Shown: positions 10,568-21,221 of the stretch, piece after piece | How positions within the stretch are numbered: the first letter of the stretch is position 1 | Layout: each line of letters begins with the position of its first letter | Assembly (NCBI RefSeq): GCF_901000735.1 | Contig: NC_081545.1 | Span: 5,571,540 to 5,635,539, forward strand | DNA length: 64,000 nucleotides | DNA from: Corylus avellana | Lineage: Eukaryota; Streptophyta; Magnoliopsida; Fagales; Betulaceae | Reading direction: 5' to 3' | The notes under the pieces: generated by a model | The model's database searches: none | The model's input: the letters and a program-made list of their open reading frames with translations, nothing else | What the model was told of the DNA's origin: nothing | Position numbers and translations under genes: made by a program

Positions 10568-11232
10568 AACAAAGATGTAACTGATGCAATTCAGAAGGTT
10601 GCTGCTGCTTATGGCTGCAAAATTGTTGAATGTGTTTTTGTCCATCAGCTGAAGCAGTTTGACAGGAACTACCACTTGAAGATGAAAGCATCTAGGTTTA
10701 TATTCAGTGAAATAAATCAGAAATTTCAACCCATGCCATTCACAGCTAGGTGTGTTGTGCCTTCAGCTTTTTTTAAAACATTGTCTTTTGGTGAACGTGT
10801 TAATCATGAACTCTTGCAGCCATATCTGGTCAGATTCACACACAGAGTTGATGTTAGATTTTCTAATTTTGCAACAATGGGTTGTTGGTTTTGCAGGAGA
10901 TTATGTTGCTCACATCAAATTCACAGTTTTGCTAATGTCAAATGGTTCGAATAGAGTCACATCTCATCCTCTGTAGGAGCTGCAGCCCACAAAGACAACA
11001 GATGAACCCGAAATCAAGGCCTTGTTAGCCTTGGGCACAAATAAAAAGAAGAAAGGTAAGCTGGAACATAATAATTGGTAAACTAGAACTATATTATCCT
11101 CGGTTATATAATGTAATTGTTATTTGTTGGGATTATTTGTGTGTTGCAGGTAAAATGGGTGACAAAGCTGAGGAGTCAACAGAAGCCGAGCCTATGGATG
11201 CAACAACAAATGGTGCTGCTTCCCATCCCTAG
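10568..11232 (+). pseudogene. EBP1: EBP1/PA2G4-like pseudogene, copy 1
   Basis: Several exons of an EBP1 homologue are readable. EBP1 is a proliferation-associated, methionine-aminopeptidase-fold protein that promotes growth and ribosome function. Segment 10568-10750 reads NKDVTDAIQKVAAAYGCKIV and then joins KQF directly to NYHLKMKASRFIFSEI, so at least one middle exon is gone. A segment about 10785-10840 holds NHELLQPY. A further exon about 10898-11056 holds HIKFTVLLMSNGSNRVTSHP but has TAG in place of the CAG (Gln) found in copy 2. The last exon (about 11150-11232) reads KMGDKAEESTEAEPMDA and ends at a natural stop. The lost exon and internal stop make it a pseudogene. Retained introns indicate DNA-level duplication. 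Confidence 0.87.
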
Positions 11233-11499
11233 ATTGAGTCCTTTTTATTTTTTTTGTTCTGTTTCATTTTTCAACCCCCAAGTGAAATTTGGTACTTTGT
11301 TCAACCCAGTGTATCAGGTTGGATTGAGTTGGATTGTTATAGTGTTTAGACATTGATCATTTGATCCTAATCATGTTTCCTGCATATACGCCCTTTTATG
11401 CATCTCTTAAGTACTCTTGATTTCTCTGAAAATGAATTTATATCAAAAGAAGCTGATGAAAAAGGGGAATGGCTTTTTAGAATATTTTCGTAACTAAAA
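11233..11499 (+). other. EBP1-like 3' flank
   Basis: T-rich sequence after the EBP1-type stop codon looks like its old 3'UTR. No gene is seen. Confidence 0.5.
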
Positions 11500-11950
11500 A
11501 GAAATAAAATTAGAAATGATTACTATAAATATATGAATGAAATTAAAGGGAATGTTAAATCTTTTGAATTGTTAGAGAAAGTTAAAATTGATAATAGAAT
11601 AAAATTAGACAAATTGAAGTGTGATAAGAAAAAACTAATTGGTAGAACAAAAAGCAGTTAAAGTAGAATCAATTTTGCAAGAAATTGTCAAAGAAAATTT
11701 TAATTATACACGTACACTCCTTTTTATTCATTCCCATCTTTTAAGAATTATCAATAAAAAGAAGCAAATTTTAAAAAATTGGGTGTTGTTTCTTCCCCCA
11801 CAATTATTTCACCTACTTATGAATTATTTTCACCGATTTCAAAAATTAATTTAGAGAAAATTGAGGAGAATGAGCATTTAGAGAAAATTGAAGAGAGTAA
11901 GCAATTAGCTAGAGGGAATTAAGTAACTAGGAGACAGGGAAACTAGTTAG
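11500..11950 (+). repeat. Unidentified coding-like module, copy 1
   Basis: A Lys/Glu-rich, coding-like stretch recurs at 33850-34160 and 36535-36950. Fragments in shifting frames read KVKIDNRIKLDKLK, EQKAVKVESILQEIVKEN and PTIISPT. A change of frame near 11640 is needed to join the parts, and each copy carries its own indels. It always lies upstream of an NLR or NLR remnant. I do not recognise the parent protein; an old retroelement or pararetrovirus-like reading frame is possible, but no diagnostic motif (reverse transcriptase, protease, movement or coat motif) is visible. Confidence 0.5.
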
Positions 11951-12690
11951 CAATTGGAAAAAGTTGAAGATCACATTATATTTGAGAAGGATTTGAGATT
12001 GGCCACACACAAAGAAGACGTTGTTAGCACTTTAATGAGAAATGATACGGTTTTTTTGGGTATTTTTTTGATGTTCTCATAATCCGACGTGGATATTATT
12101 TTTTAAAAAAGCAGGAAAAAAAATTTGCTCCATCAGTCCCTCATTTTTTTTTTTTAAATAATATTCATGTAAGATTAAGAGAACATTAAAAAGAACTGAC
12201 TGAACTGTAGTATTTCTCGCACATGAATTATAACTAAATATTTTGTATGAAATTTTGACAGATTTTCAACAAGGAAATTTTGAATATTGAAGTTTTGATT
12301 TTGATTATGGAAGCTTTAATTATTTGAGAAAATTGAGTTGACTTTCATATATGAATCTAAATTTTTATAATTGAGATGGTATAAAGATATTTCCTTTCTA
12401 AAAAGAGAAATGATAAGAGCCACCAATAAGGAAATGCTAGGTGTTCTCCTAGTGTCCTACGTGAAAATTAAATTTTTTTAAAAAAAACTAAAATTAAAGT
12501 GGCCCTACCACCGGTTTATTTTATCAACCGGTTCTCAATAAGCCACTTTAAATTTTTTCCAAAATAATTACGCTACCTCTTTCAGTTTAAATTCAAATAT
12601 TTTTTTCCAAAATAATCAACATCACTCTCTCTCTTCCCCTCTCGCTGTATTAATAATTAAAGCAAACACATCTTCCTTCAGGCTTCAACG
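11951..12690 (+). repeat. Duplicated upstream flank of NLR2 (non-coding)
   Basis: This is alignable with the NLR3 upstream region (about 36950-37440) through markers such as 'gatggtataaagatattt' and 'ttttcaacaaggaaattttg', and with 31438-31600. No genes are visible. Confidence 0.65.
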
Positions 12691-12704
12691 CTCTTACACC
12701 TTTG

Positions 12705-12813
12705 TTCTCAAGAGGTAGCTCAATCGGCTACGGACCACGCCTAATGAAGCGGAGATTCAAATCCCTCATCCCCTTTCCCTTGTGTGAACATGTCCAAAAA
12801 AAAAAAAAAAGGC
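12705..12813 (+). mobile_element. tRNA-derived SINE with poly(A) tail
   Basis: A pol III A-box-like GGTAGCTCAATCGG and B-box-like AGATTCAAATCC are spaced as in a tRNA. They are followed by a CCCTTGTGTGAACATGTCC body typical of plant Au-type SINEs and a 15-A tail. Imperfect direct repeats flank it: TACACCTTTG (12695-12704) and TACACGTTTG (12817-12826). The corresponding place upstream of NLR3 (about 37448-37470) has only one copy of the repeat and no SINE, which gives the empty site. Confidence 0.8.
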
Positions 12814-12829
12814 ACCTACACGTTTGACT

Positions 12830-14297
12830 GAGATGTGTTACCAACGAGTTCTCTTCAATATTCTCCCAAATTATCAAGCTACCTATTAAATTATTAAAAA
12901 TTATTTTCTCAACGATAAAGATATCTTTAGTAAAAATAAAAGCAAAAATTTTGAGAAAAAAATTAAAACTATAAATTATATTAAAAAAAAATATTGTGGC
13001 CAAATTTAAAAATATAAAGGAAAATAACAATTAAAAAAAATCACTTTTTTAATTAATTTTTTTTGAAAAAATTTATAAGAATATTTTTGTCTTGTTGAAA
13101 AAATTTGTAGGTTAATTTTTATATTTTTGTTAGTCTTGAGGAGACATTGATAATTTTTTAATAATTTAAAGAAGACATTGTCTAAAGTTTAAAAGAAATA
13201 TCAGATGACCTAAATTGATATATTTTAGACGGTATAAGCTATTTTTGTTTTCAAAAAATTAGAAATGAGAATTAGGCACGAATATATAGAAGGAAAGTTT
13301 GCAAAGAATACGGATTTGGATTTTCCCTATAAGATTAAAAACAAGATAGATATTCTTTCAATAAATGTTTTGACAAAAGAAGAATCTATGATTGTATAAT
13401 TAATTGACAAAATTGATAATCCGGATTTAAAAAAGGAATATTTATTAAAATTAAAAGACACAATAGAACCCTAATAATAATATGAGAGAAATGCACATGC
13501 CCACACCTATCAATAATTAAAGCAAACACATCTTCCTTCAATAATGCTCCAACGCCTCTGAATTGATCACTACTTCAACAGCTAACTCAATTTTCTTCAA
13601 TATCTTTCAAACTTTAAATTAGGATAATGTACTTCTTGAATTACAAAAAATTGTTAATTAATGTTTCCCCATGATGAAATTACCCTAAGTAAAATAAAAC
13701 CAATTTTTTTTTTTTTAAAAAAAAAAAATTAAAACTAAAAATTATAAGAAAAAAATGGGTAGCCAAATTTAAAAATATGAAAGAACAAACAATAAAAAAA
13801 TAAAAATAAAAAATAAAAAATCTTTTTTTTTTATAAAGAATTTTTTATCTTATTAAAAAATTTGTAGAGTAATTTTTTTTTTTTGGTAGTCTTAAGGAGA
13901 TATTGACAATTTTTTTTTGTAGTTTAAAGAAGATATTATTTCAATTAAAAATCTAAAAATTCCGTAATAACTTGAATAGGATAACGAACTTTTTCCTTTA
14001 TAATATATCAAAATTTATTTGTTAATGAAATACTTTCTTATTCACGTGGCCACATCATACTTTCTTATTCGTAAGACCACACGGCTATGAGCCACCCATT
14101 ATTGATCATGACCTTTGGAAATCGATTCGGCGAGATGATATAGAAGATATAAGAATTGAAATATGAGCCGCACATGCATGGCACATCATATCTGGTAGAC
14201 TCCCTTTAAATTATGCAGTATGAATAATATATCCCATGCACGGCCGTACCTCTTATCAATAATATATACCTCAAGAGGAGTTTTTAGCATTATTTAC
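12830..14297 (+). repeat. A+T-rich upstream flank of NLR2, MITE-like
   Basis: Low-complexity A/T tracts with loosely complementary ends (around 12850-12900 against 13140-13195) suggest one or more decayed TIR elements. Most of it aligns with 37480-38450 upstream of NLR3, including 'ggccacatcata' and 'cctcaaga'. A short lysine-rich open stretch at about 13265-13475 (KNTDLDFPYKIKNKID) is of unknown origin. No supported gene. Confidence 0.5.
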
Positions 14298-14303
14298 TTG
14301 ACT
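14298..14303 (+). promoter_or_regulatory. W-box core TTGACT upstream of NLR2
   Basis: TTGACT lies 20 bp before the ATG in a block (ACTTGACTCACCACCCACA) that is identical upstream of NLR3. W-boxes bind WRKY factors and are common in NLR promoters. Its position so near the ATG places it in the 5'UTR, so a regulatory role is only possible. Confidence 0.35.
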
Positions 14304-14322
14304 CACCACCCACAACCCACAA

Positions 14323-14724
14323 ATGGTGGAAGAAGTTCTCTTCGACATTGCTGGGAGTATCCTTACGAGTTTGGGCTCTCTTGCTCTCCAAGAGATTCGA
14401 GTGTTATGGGGTTTTGAAGTTGAGCTTCGAAAGCTCGGGAGCACCGTTTCCACCATCCAAGCTGTGCTTTTGGACGCGGAGGAGAAGCAGGCCCATAACC
14501 ATGTGGTCAAAGATTGGCTTCAAAAGCTCAAGGATGCCATGTACGACGCCGATGACTTGCTGGATGACTACTCCACTCAACTTCTACGCCGACAAGTGAT
14601 GACACGGGATAAGAAGATGGCAAAAGAGGTAAATTCTTCATTAATGTGCATATATATATGATGTTGTCTATGACTAAAGTATTCCCATACTTGCATACAA
14701 ATATTTATCACAACACAAGCTAGA

Positions 14725-14768
<44 letters not shown>

Positions 14769-15170
14769 TGTTACATAGCTTAAAATTCCTCAACAACATT
14801 TCAAAAGAATAAACCCACAACAATAATTTGTTCATTATAGTGTTAAACCCAACTATTCAACTGTACGGAAATTCTAAAACTATCACAATATGGTCGGATT
14901 CAAATGGGTGGTTTACAGGTATGCATTTTCTTTTCCAAATCGAACCAGCTTGTATATGGCCTTAAAATGGGTCATAGGATCAAGACAGTTAGGGCGAGAT
15001 TGGATGAAATTGCGGCTGATAGGTTGACATTTNNNNNNNNNNNNNNNNNNNNNNNNNNNNNNNNNNNNNNNNNNNNNNNNNNNNNNNNNNNNNNNNNNNN
15101 NNNNNNNNNNNNNNNNNNNNNNNNNNNNNNNNTCGCCAATTATTACAGGTTTTTAAGTCACCAATTAGAT
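14323..15170 (+). CDS. NLR2: CC-NB-ARC-LRR receptor, body missing in assembly gap
   Basis: Exon 1 (14323-14628, 102 codons) encodes a full coiled-coil start (MVEEVLFDIAGSI ... DADDLLDDYS) and ends at GAG|GTAAAT. Exon 2 begins at 14919 after TTTACAG and reads VCIFFSKSNQLVYGLKMGHR until the gap at 15033. After 100 N the sequence resumes with the last codons of an NLR (RQLLQVFKSPIR, about 15135-15168) and the usual 3' flank. About 3 kb of NB-ARC and LRR sequence should lie in the gap, judging from NLR1 and NLR3. The stop used by NLR3 (CAA TAA) is altered here (TAT AAT), so translation would read on unless the late cryptic intron is spliced. Whether NLR2 is intact cannot be decided from this window. 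Confidence 0.75.
14726..14766 (+). repeat. (AT)n microsatellite in NLR2 intron 1
   Basis: A pure AT run of about 40 bp sits at the same intron position as the tracts in NLR1 and in the ghost at 33302-33342. Confidence 0.9.
15033..15132. other. Assembly gap (100 N)
   Basis: Exactly 100 N, the conventional placeholder for a gap of unknown size. It lies between codon about 140 of NLR2 and its last dozen codons, so the true missing length is likely near 3 kb. Confidence 0.97.
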
Positions 15171-16600
15171 ATAATAATTTTTCTTCTTCTTCTTGTTCCT
15201 CTTTATGTTACTCTGTTAGGCTTTTGATATATGTCTTATTTGATTTCATATGCAGGAAGAATATAAGGTTTTTCGAATAGATGCTTCTTGAGACCTTGTC
15301 GACAATCAGATTTGTGCAAACCTCTAACATTTACAGTATTTTTTCCTATCTTTCACTTCAATGGCATTTCTAGTATTGTTTTCTCTTTTATTTTTTTTAA
15401 AATATTTCTTTTGTTTCCATTTGAAATTCAAATTCTACAAACGGTAGCATCATGTTTTAGGTAAAAGACTTATAATAGATGAGGGAATTCAATCCCATCC
15501 CAAATTTTGGAAAAAATTAATACAAACTTGCATTACTGTGTTAGGATTTTCTTAGTGTCAAATGTAGATTCTGTTGAACGAACGGATCAAATTTACATTT
15601 TCATTATTTTCATTGGAAATTTTTGAGTTATTGTTGAATTTATTATTTGGTTTCTTGATTGAAAGCAACATTTCACGAAGTGGGTTGTGGGAATCATGTG
15701 GATATTTCTACAATCTGTTTGGATAAGACAAACTCATTCTTCAAAGCGACTTGATTTGACTGGTTATACCCACTTATTTCTAAGAAAACAAAGACAAACA
15801 AGAGACTTGGTATAATTGAGTTTCTCTCTTTTATCTGATGGTGGAATTGTATTAGTGATACGTATATCAATGTTAAGATTTCAAATGCTACTTGTTCTTC
15901 CTTATTTCAAATGCATAAACAATTAAAGCAATTGAAGCATTTCTGATTTATGATTTTGGAGAATTTCTGATTTTTCGGATTTCCTCTTGCCTTGGAATTG
16001 TGTCCTTTTCACTTAATTAACTCGCTCCTTCCTCAATCGAAAAAGTCTCTTTTCACATCAGAGGCCAAAAAGGGAGCTTTAAAATGGAGCTCTTCGGTTC
16101 TTTCTCTTTTGAAGGAAACCCCAGAAAGAGGTAGAGCTGGAAGTGGTGCCCCCTCGAGAGTCGTTTGGGTATTTTTCTGGATTTCTATATGATTTTTAAA
16201 ATGTGTTCGATAGCTTTGTTTGGATTAGACGCACAATCTTGATATTTAAATCTAGACATGCACAATTAGTACTGTTTGAATATTAAGAGTTATTATCCAT
16301 TTGGTTAGTGAGAAAAGTTAGGACCGAAAAAGAAAATATTTTATAACAAAAAGTACTTGAAATTTTTAAAATTTGGAACCTACAACTATAGTGTATGCCA
16401 ACTTGAAATGATGAGTTAAATTTTTGCAAGTGAACATAATTGGTAATTGGTAATTGGAAACCTTATTGTGCATAAAAAATGCATATTCAGAGAGATTCTT
16501 TTTATTATTATTGTTACTGGAGTCATTGTTGGTGGATTGATTTTATCTTTTTACTGTTCTCATTGGAAAATTTTGAGTTATTGTTGAGTTTATTATTTGG
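15171..16600 (+). repeat. NLR2 3' flank and downstream duplicated spacer
   Basis: It repeats the NLR 3' flank and the block that follows NLR3 (43780-45230): 'ggtaaaagacttataatagatg', 'aatcatgtggatatttctacaa', 'ttgccttggaattgtg' and the short coding-like phrase around 16110-16170 ('gaaaccccagaaagaggtagagctg'), which also occurs at 20440, 45000, 48190 and 58960. The phrase could be an exon of an unidentified gene (EVELEVVPPQ in the best copies). No complete gene is seen. Confidence 0.6.
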
Positions 16601-16609
16601 TTTTTTGAT

Positions 16610-18130
16610 GGTCAGCAAAGACGTGTATAAAAAATCATCAATTCATTGGGGAATATTCTCGGATTTGTTAGCCTCACTTGTAAGATCACTTTCATGATGA
16701 GTGTTGAGATAAAATAATTATAGGATCACCAATAAAGGAAAAAAATGGCAGAATAGTAAAATAACAAACAGTCACACAAGACACCAAAATTTAAGTAGTT
16801 CGGCTTAACAAGTCTACATTCACTGGCGGAGACGATCCAAAAGAAATTCACTAACAAAATAATGGAGTACAAAAGAGTAGTACAAATAAACAAAACCTCT
16901 CAAACCCAAAACCCCCAATACACCCAAGCTCACAAACACACAAAGAAAGAATTAAATACAAAAGAGAAATTATCTCTTAATTCTCTAAGAGCTAACTGTC
17001 CCTCTCTTTTTTCTCCCCACAAAATGGAGCCACTGCCCCACACGGAGCTGCTGCCAACATACACAACACTGCAGCACCACAAAGCTCCTGCCCTCTCACA
17101 TGGAGCTGCTGCAGCTTGGCCCATATGACAAAAAGGTGAAGCTTCAATATATATAGACAAGAGACGGCCAAGTGCTTCACGGTTAAGGAACTTCCTCTTG
17201 AAGAAAGCTGCTGCCTCTCTACCTTGCTGCACACTTTAGCTCTCCTTTTAAAGACCAAATTGACCAATTAATTGATTGTTGGTCAAAGTACTTCACCATG
17301 AAGTAAAGCAACAAAATACTTCATTGAGAAGTAAACTAAAAGAGGTAAAACGTGGCCTGAGGATAAAAAACCACAAAGCTGCAACCAAAGGAATAAAACG
17401 GGTGGGGCCCACCACAAGACTTGAGAAATCAAGTCATTTTCAAACAATGAGGAAGATCGGGTGAGTAAATGGTGCAAGCATGACAATGAGCTGAGCGTGT
17501 GAAAGAGAACATTCAATTCAATTAACCATATTATTTGAATTTTTAAATACTATTATGCCTACAAGTTGTTGAGCAACTTTTATCAGCATTTAGAACTTAA
17601 AAGACATGATCAAAAATCCTAGCTGTCCTTAAATTCTACCTAACAAAGTATTTTGCATTTGCAGGTTTCTTCCACTTGCTTGAACCTTGAAAGCATTTTA
17701 ATCCCAAAAGACACTGAGAATGCTTGCTTGTCTTCAAGTGAAATCGGTTGCTGTGCTCCAAGGGTACTGACCGGAATTGAAGATCATGTTTACCAACCAC
17801 TCTGTTTATGTGTCTCTTGTTAGTGCAATGCTTCAGGTAGTGCTGCCTTTGCTATATTCTTTGCAATTTATATTAATGGTTCTGTTATATCTAAATAGGC
17901 TTTTAAAAGTCAGCAACATGTAATGGATACGTAAGTGGACTGCTGTTTGCTTGATTGTAAGTGGACTCTGTAGATAATGTTTTTAATATCAGGAAAGCTA
18001 CGGGTGAAATATTGTGTATGCAGTGCTTGAAAATTCAGCCTGTTGGGCCAGGTTGCTCAATTTCTTCCTGTGGTGGACTATTGATAGCAAAGTAATATTG
18101 CAGTACTTGCAAATTTTAAAATGATAAAAG
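16610..18130 (+). pseudogene. BTSL: BTSL E3 ligase pseudogene, piece 3 (split by a solo LTR)
   Basis: The hemerythrin-type exon starts near 16610 and is cut at 16701 by a solo LTR; it resumes at 17447 (GGAAGATCGGGTGAG). Further pieces are LLESIL/ACLSSSEIGCCAPRVLTGIE around 17665-17790 and the CHY zinc-finger exon around 17994-18125 (LCMQCLKIQPVGPGCSISSC). The ESE-IRRF and CGKLFTCRFCHD segments present in pieces 1 and 2 are deleted between about 17900 and 17925. It cannot encode a product. The next gene-like sequence is an EBP1 exon that runs directly into an NLR LRR. Confidence 0.78.
16702..17446. mobile_element. Solo LTR (745 bp) inside BTSL piece 3
   Basis: The insert starts TGTTGAGATAA, ends TTTTCAAACA, and is flanked by a perfect 5-bp target-site duplication ATGAG (16697-16701 and 17447-17451). 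Uninterrupted copies of the same exon at 8930, 46490 and 52130 read TTTCATGATGAGGAAGAT, which is the empty site. Inside are an LTR-like 'aagtagttcggctt' block and a TATA-like 'atatatatagac' near 17148. No internal domain or PBS is present, so it is a recombined solo LTR. The family cannot be named. Confidence 0.88.
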
Positions 18131-18271
18131 GTACATACTTTTATTTTTAATTCATTTATCCTCCCTAATCATTTATTGATGACATAAGTTTTTACATTTT
18201 CAGAGTTTAATGGAGTGAAAATTATCAGATCTATAATTTGTTGGAACCAACTGAAAAAATTGAGTCCAAAA

Positions 18272-18272
<1 letters not shown>

Positions 18273-18303
<31 letters not shown>
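18273..18303 (+). repeat. (ATT)n microsatellite
   Basis: About ten perfect ATT units lie between BTSL piece 3 and the EBP1 exon. Confidence 0.95.
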
Positions 18304-18365
18304 TTGTAAGTTGTGAAGCAGTGTATTGTGAGTCCATTTTGTGGTAGGTGACCTGGACAATAGGC

Positions 18366-18531
18366 AAGTTCACATCAAATTCACAGTTTTGCTAATGCCA
18401 AATGGTTCGAATAGAGTCACATCTCATCCTCTGCAGGAGCTGCAGCCCACAAAGACAACAGATGATCCTGAAATCAAGGCCTTGCTATTCTTTGGCACAA
18501 AGAAAAAGAAGAAAGGTAAGCTGGAACATGA
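18366..18531 (+). pseudogene. EBP1: EBP1-like exon fragment, copy 2, fused to an NLR LRR
   Basis: A single exon is open and reads HIKFTVLLMPNGSNRVTSHP then LQELQPTKTTDDPEIKALLF, ending in the basic KKKKKG tail of EBP1. It has the Gln codon that is a TAG in copy 1. The expected EBP1 donor follows (AAAG|GTAAGCTGGAACATGAT), but a few bases later the sequence changes to NLR coding sequence ('aatgatgaacaattgttgc' = NDEQLL). Just upstream, 'gacctggacaataggcaag' replaces the normal GDLVA. The copy is therefore broken on both sides. Confidence 0.85.
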
Positions 18532-18532
18532 T

Positions 18533-19615
18533 AAAATGATGAACAATTGTTGCAAAACCTTCAGCCAGACCTAAATTTGAAATTATTATCTATATTTGGG
18601 TATGCAGGTGTCAGGTTATCTAATTGGGTGTCCTCGCTCTCGAATTTGACTTCTATTTTCTTATTGGTTTGTAAATGGTTTCAACATATCCCACCATTGG
18701 GCTGATTTCCTTTTCTGAAGCGTCTTTCTCTTAAAAACTTGAGTGAGCTGGAGTACATAAGTAATGGTGGTAGTGATCTGTCCTCTTCTCCCCTCAAAAT
18801 TCTCACACTTGTTAATTTGCCAAAGTTGAAGGGATGGTGTAGGACGAGGGAAACCGTAACAGTAGAGCATCCTCTTCCATTATTCCCATCATTTCCTTGC
18901 CTTTCTCATTTATGCATCGATAACTGCCCTATGATGTATGTAGCACCAGGGAGCAAAACAATACCCTCCTCTTCCTCTTCCTTTTCCAATCTCTCCGGGA
19001 TTAGAGGAACTTGAATATCTACCATTAGAGTGGCTGTGAAATCTCACTTCTCTTGGGACGCTGGAGATTTGGGGGTGTTGTAAAATGTGAATCTCTTTGT
19101 CTCCACTCTTTCAACATCTCACCTCATTTGAAAATTTGTCTATTCTTCACTGCAAGGAACGTATCAGCAATGAGAATGAAGATGGCGCAGGATGCCTTGG
19201 ACCTTCAAGATTTGGTCATCTATCTATAATAGATGTTCCAAATTTGGTTTCTCTCCCAAGAGAGCTTAGAGATGTTACTAGTCTGCAAGGGCTTCAAATT
19301 ATGGATTGCCCTAGTTTGGTGTCTTTACCGGAGTGGATAGGTGATCTCACTTCACCTCAGGAGCTTGGAGTCGTAAATTGTCTGAATTTAAAATCACTGC
19401 CCGAAGGTGTGCGTCGCCTCACCTCTTTACGTCGTTTGACAACTGCGGAGTGTCCTCACTCGGAGGAAAGATGTGAACAAAGAATGGGAGAGGATTGGCC
19501 AAAGATTGCTCACGTCCCAAACTTTCGAAATGATGGTGATGGTAATCGTATAGAGTGGAACGCAAGCCAAACTTGCCAAATTTATCAGGTTTTTAAGTCA
19601 TCAATTAGACAGTAA
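18533..19615 (+). pseudogene. NLR LRR-region pseudogene A
   Basis: It begins mid-gene at NDEQLLQNLQPDLNLKLLSI, equivalent to about residue 765 of NLR1/NLR3, and runs to a natural stop at 19613-19615. It therefore lacks CC, NB-ARC and the early LRRs. At least three lesions break the frame: TGA at about 18703 (CGA in NLR3), a deletion with frameshift near 18996 that removes the KLK-L leucine-rich segment, and TGA codons near 19037 and 19088. The last 172 codons (LSIIDVPNLVSLPRELRDVT onward) are open. It is closest to pseudogene B at 46864-47401: both end SQTCQIYQVF and share the following 1.5 kb. Confidence 0.9.
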
Positions 19616-21150
19616 TTTTCTTCTTCATTTTACTCTATGAGGTATATCATATTTGATTTCATTGCAGGAAGAAGTGAAGGTTTTACGTGTCGATGCTTCT
19701 TCAAACCTTGCCAACAATCAGATTTGTATGTACAAAGCTCTAACTTTTACATTATTGTTTCCTAACTTTCACTTCAATGGCATTTTCAGTATTGTTTTCT
19801 TTTCCTTTTTTAAATATTTCTTGTGTTTCCATTTGCAATTTAATTTCTACGAACGGTAGCATCATGTATTAGGTAAAAGACTTATAATAGATCAGGGAAG
19901 TCAACCCCATCCCAAATTTTGACAAAAATTTAATACAAATTTTGCATTACTGTGTTAGGATTTTCTGTGTCAAATTTAGATTATGTTGAATGAACGGATG
20001 AACGTTACATATGAGATGAAAAAAAAAAAAGAAAAGAAAAGCAAAATCTACTAGAACTTGATTTTTCACTCCAAACTGCGTTGAGGATCGATGTGACGCC
20101 TCTTTTGCTTTGTTGATCTCTTAAAAGGCATCTCGATATTGTGGTTGGAAAACCAAACCTGGAAACTACAATGCTCCTGGAATAGCATCTTCAGGATTGG
20201 GCTTGTAGTGATCAATCAAATTGTTCCATCCTCTTCATCTTGCTTTTTTCATCTTGGTTTCCATGCTTCCACTTCCACTTGCCTTGGAATCGTGCTGTTT
20301 TCACTCAACTCACTCCTTACTCAAAAAGTCTCATTTCACAACTGAGGCCAAGAAAGGGGAAGTCTAAAGTGAAGGGGTTTTTCTTTTCCTTATTTTTATT
20401 TTATTTTATTTTATTTATTTTTTTCGCTCTTACAGGAAACCCTGGGAATGAGGTAGAGCTGGAAGTGGTGCCCCCTCAATACTCATTTGGGCATTTATCC
20501 AGATTTCTATCTTTTTTTTTTTTTTTAAATGTGTTTGATAGCTTTGTTTGGTTTAGAAGCATGATGTTCATTTTATTTTATCTGATTATGCAGGAAGCAA
20601 CAGGAGCTTTGAATATATTAAAACAGAGCTTTGAATACTAACATAGAGATACCTTCAGATCTGCATATCATCCACTAATTTCATTTTTCTGTAAGTTGTC
20701 TTGTTTTTCTCATTATATCATCTTCTCCATATATGTGAATTCTGAACTTTTCAATTCAGCAAAAAGAAACCCTATAAAATTGCATGCAATTACTTTTTAT
20801 CTTTATAAATAATTGGTATATATCTTGAACATTATGATTTATGACGGTATGTCAACTTCTTTTTTTCTAAAATTTTCCATGATATTAATTAACACTTGAC
20901 CAAAGAGTCAAAAGACAACGCTTGTACAGTTCTACTTTCAGCATTACTTTGTACCCCTTCAATTGTTCTGTTAATACATGGCCTTAGTTGTTGCATTTCC
21001 TGATTGATGTGACACTTCCCTTCACGTGTAGACTTAAATTTTTCTTTAATAGATGAGACTCAACACATGGCCTTGCATCATCAATAGGTTTAATAGTGGA
21101 GACTAGCAAGAGCAAATTGAACCGCTTGATAGTCTATCCTTAAAAAATTT
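19616..21150 (+). repeat. NLR pseudogene 3' flank and spacer, matched at 47402-48900
   Basis: This stretch is nearly the same as 47402-48900. It holds the NLR tail block, the unidentified phrases WLENQTWKLQ (about 20139-20180) and EVELEVVPPQ (about 20450-20485), and EATGALNILKQSFEY (about 20592-20640), which may be exons of one or more unrecognised genes. Frames are short and unconnected, so I do not call a gene. Confidence 0.6.
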
Positions 21151-21221
21151 GCACAATATTGCTTATTCAACATGTAAAAGGATGCGAAGGTATAATATTA
21201 GCTTTCCCTTTTCTTGTGCAG

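Noticed and set aside
12711..12790. Possible tRNA gene (A and B box-like motifs)
   Set aside because: The sequence does not fold into a full cloverleaf by eye, is followed by a SINE body and poly(A), and is flanked by target repeats; it is a SINE.
11500..13480. Endogenous pararetrovirus or retroelement gene upstream of NLR2
   Set aside because: Lys-rich reading fragments are suggestive, but there is no reverse transcriptase, protease, zinc-knuckle or movement-protein motif; kept only as an unidentified module.
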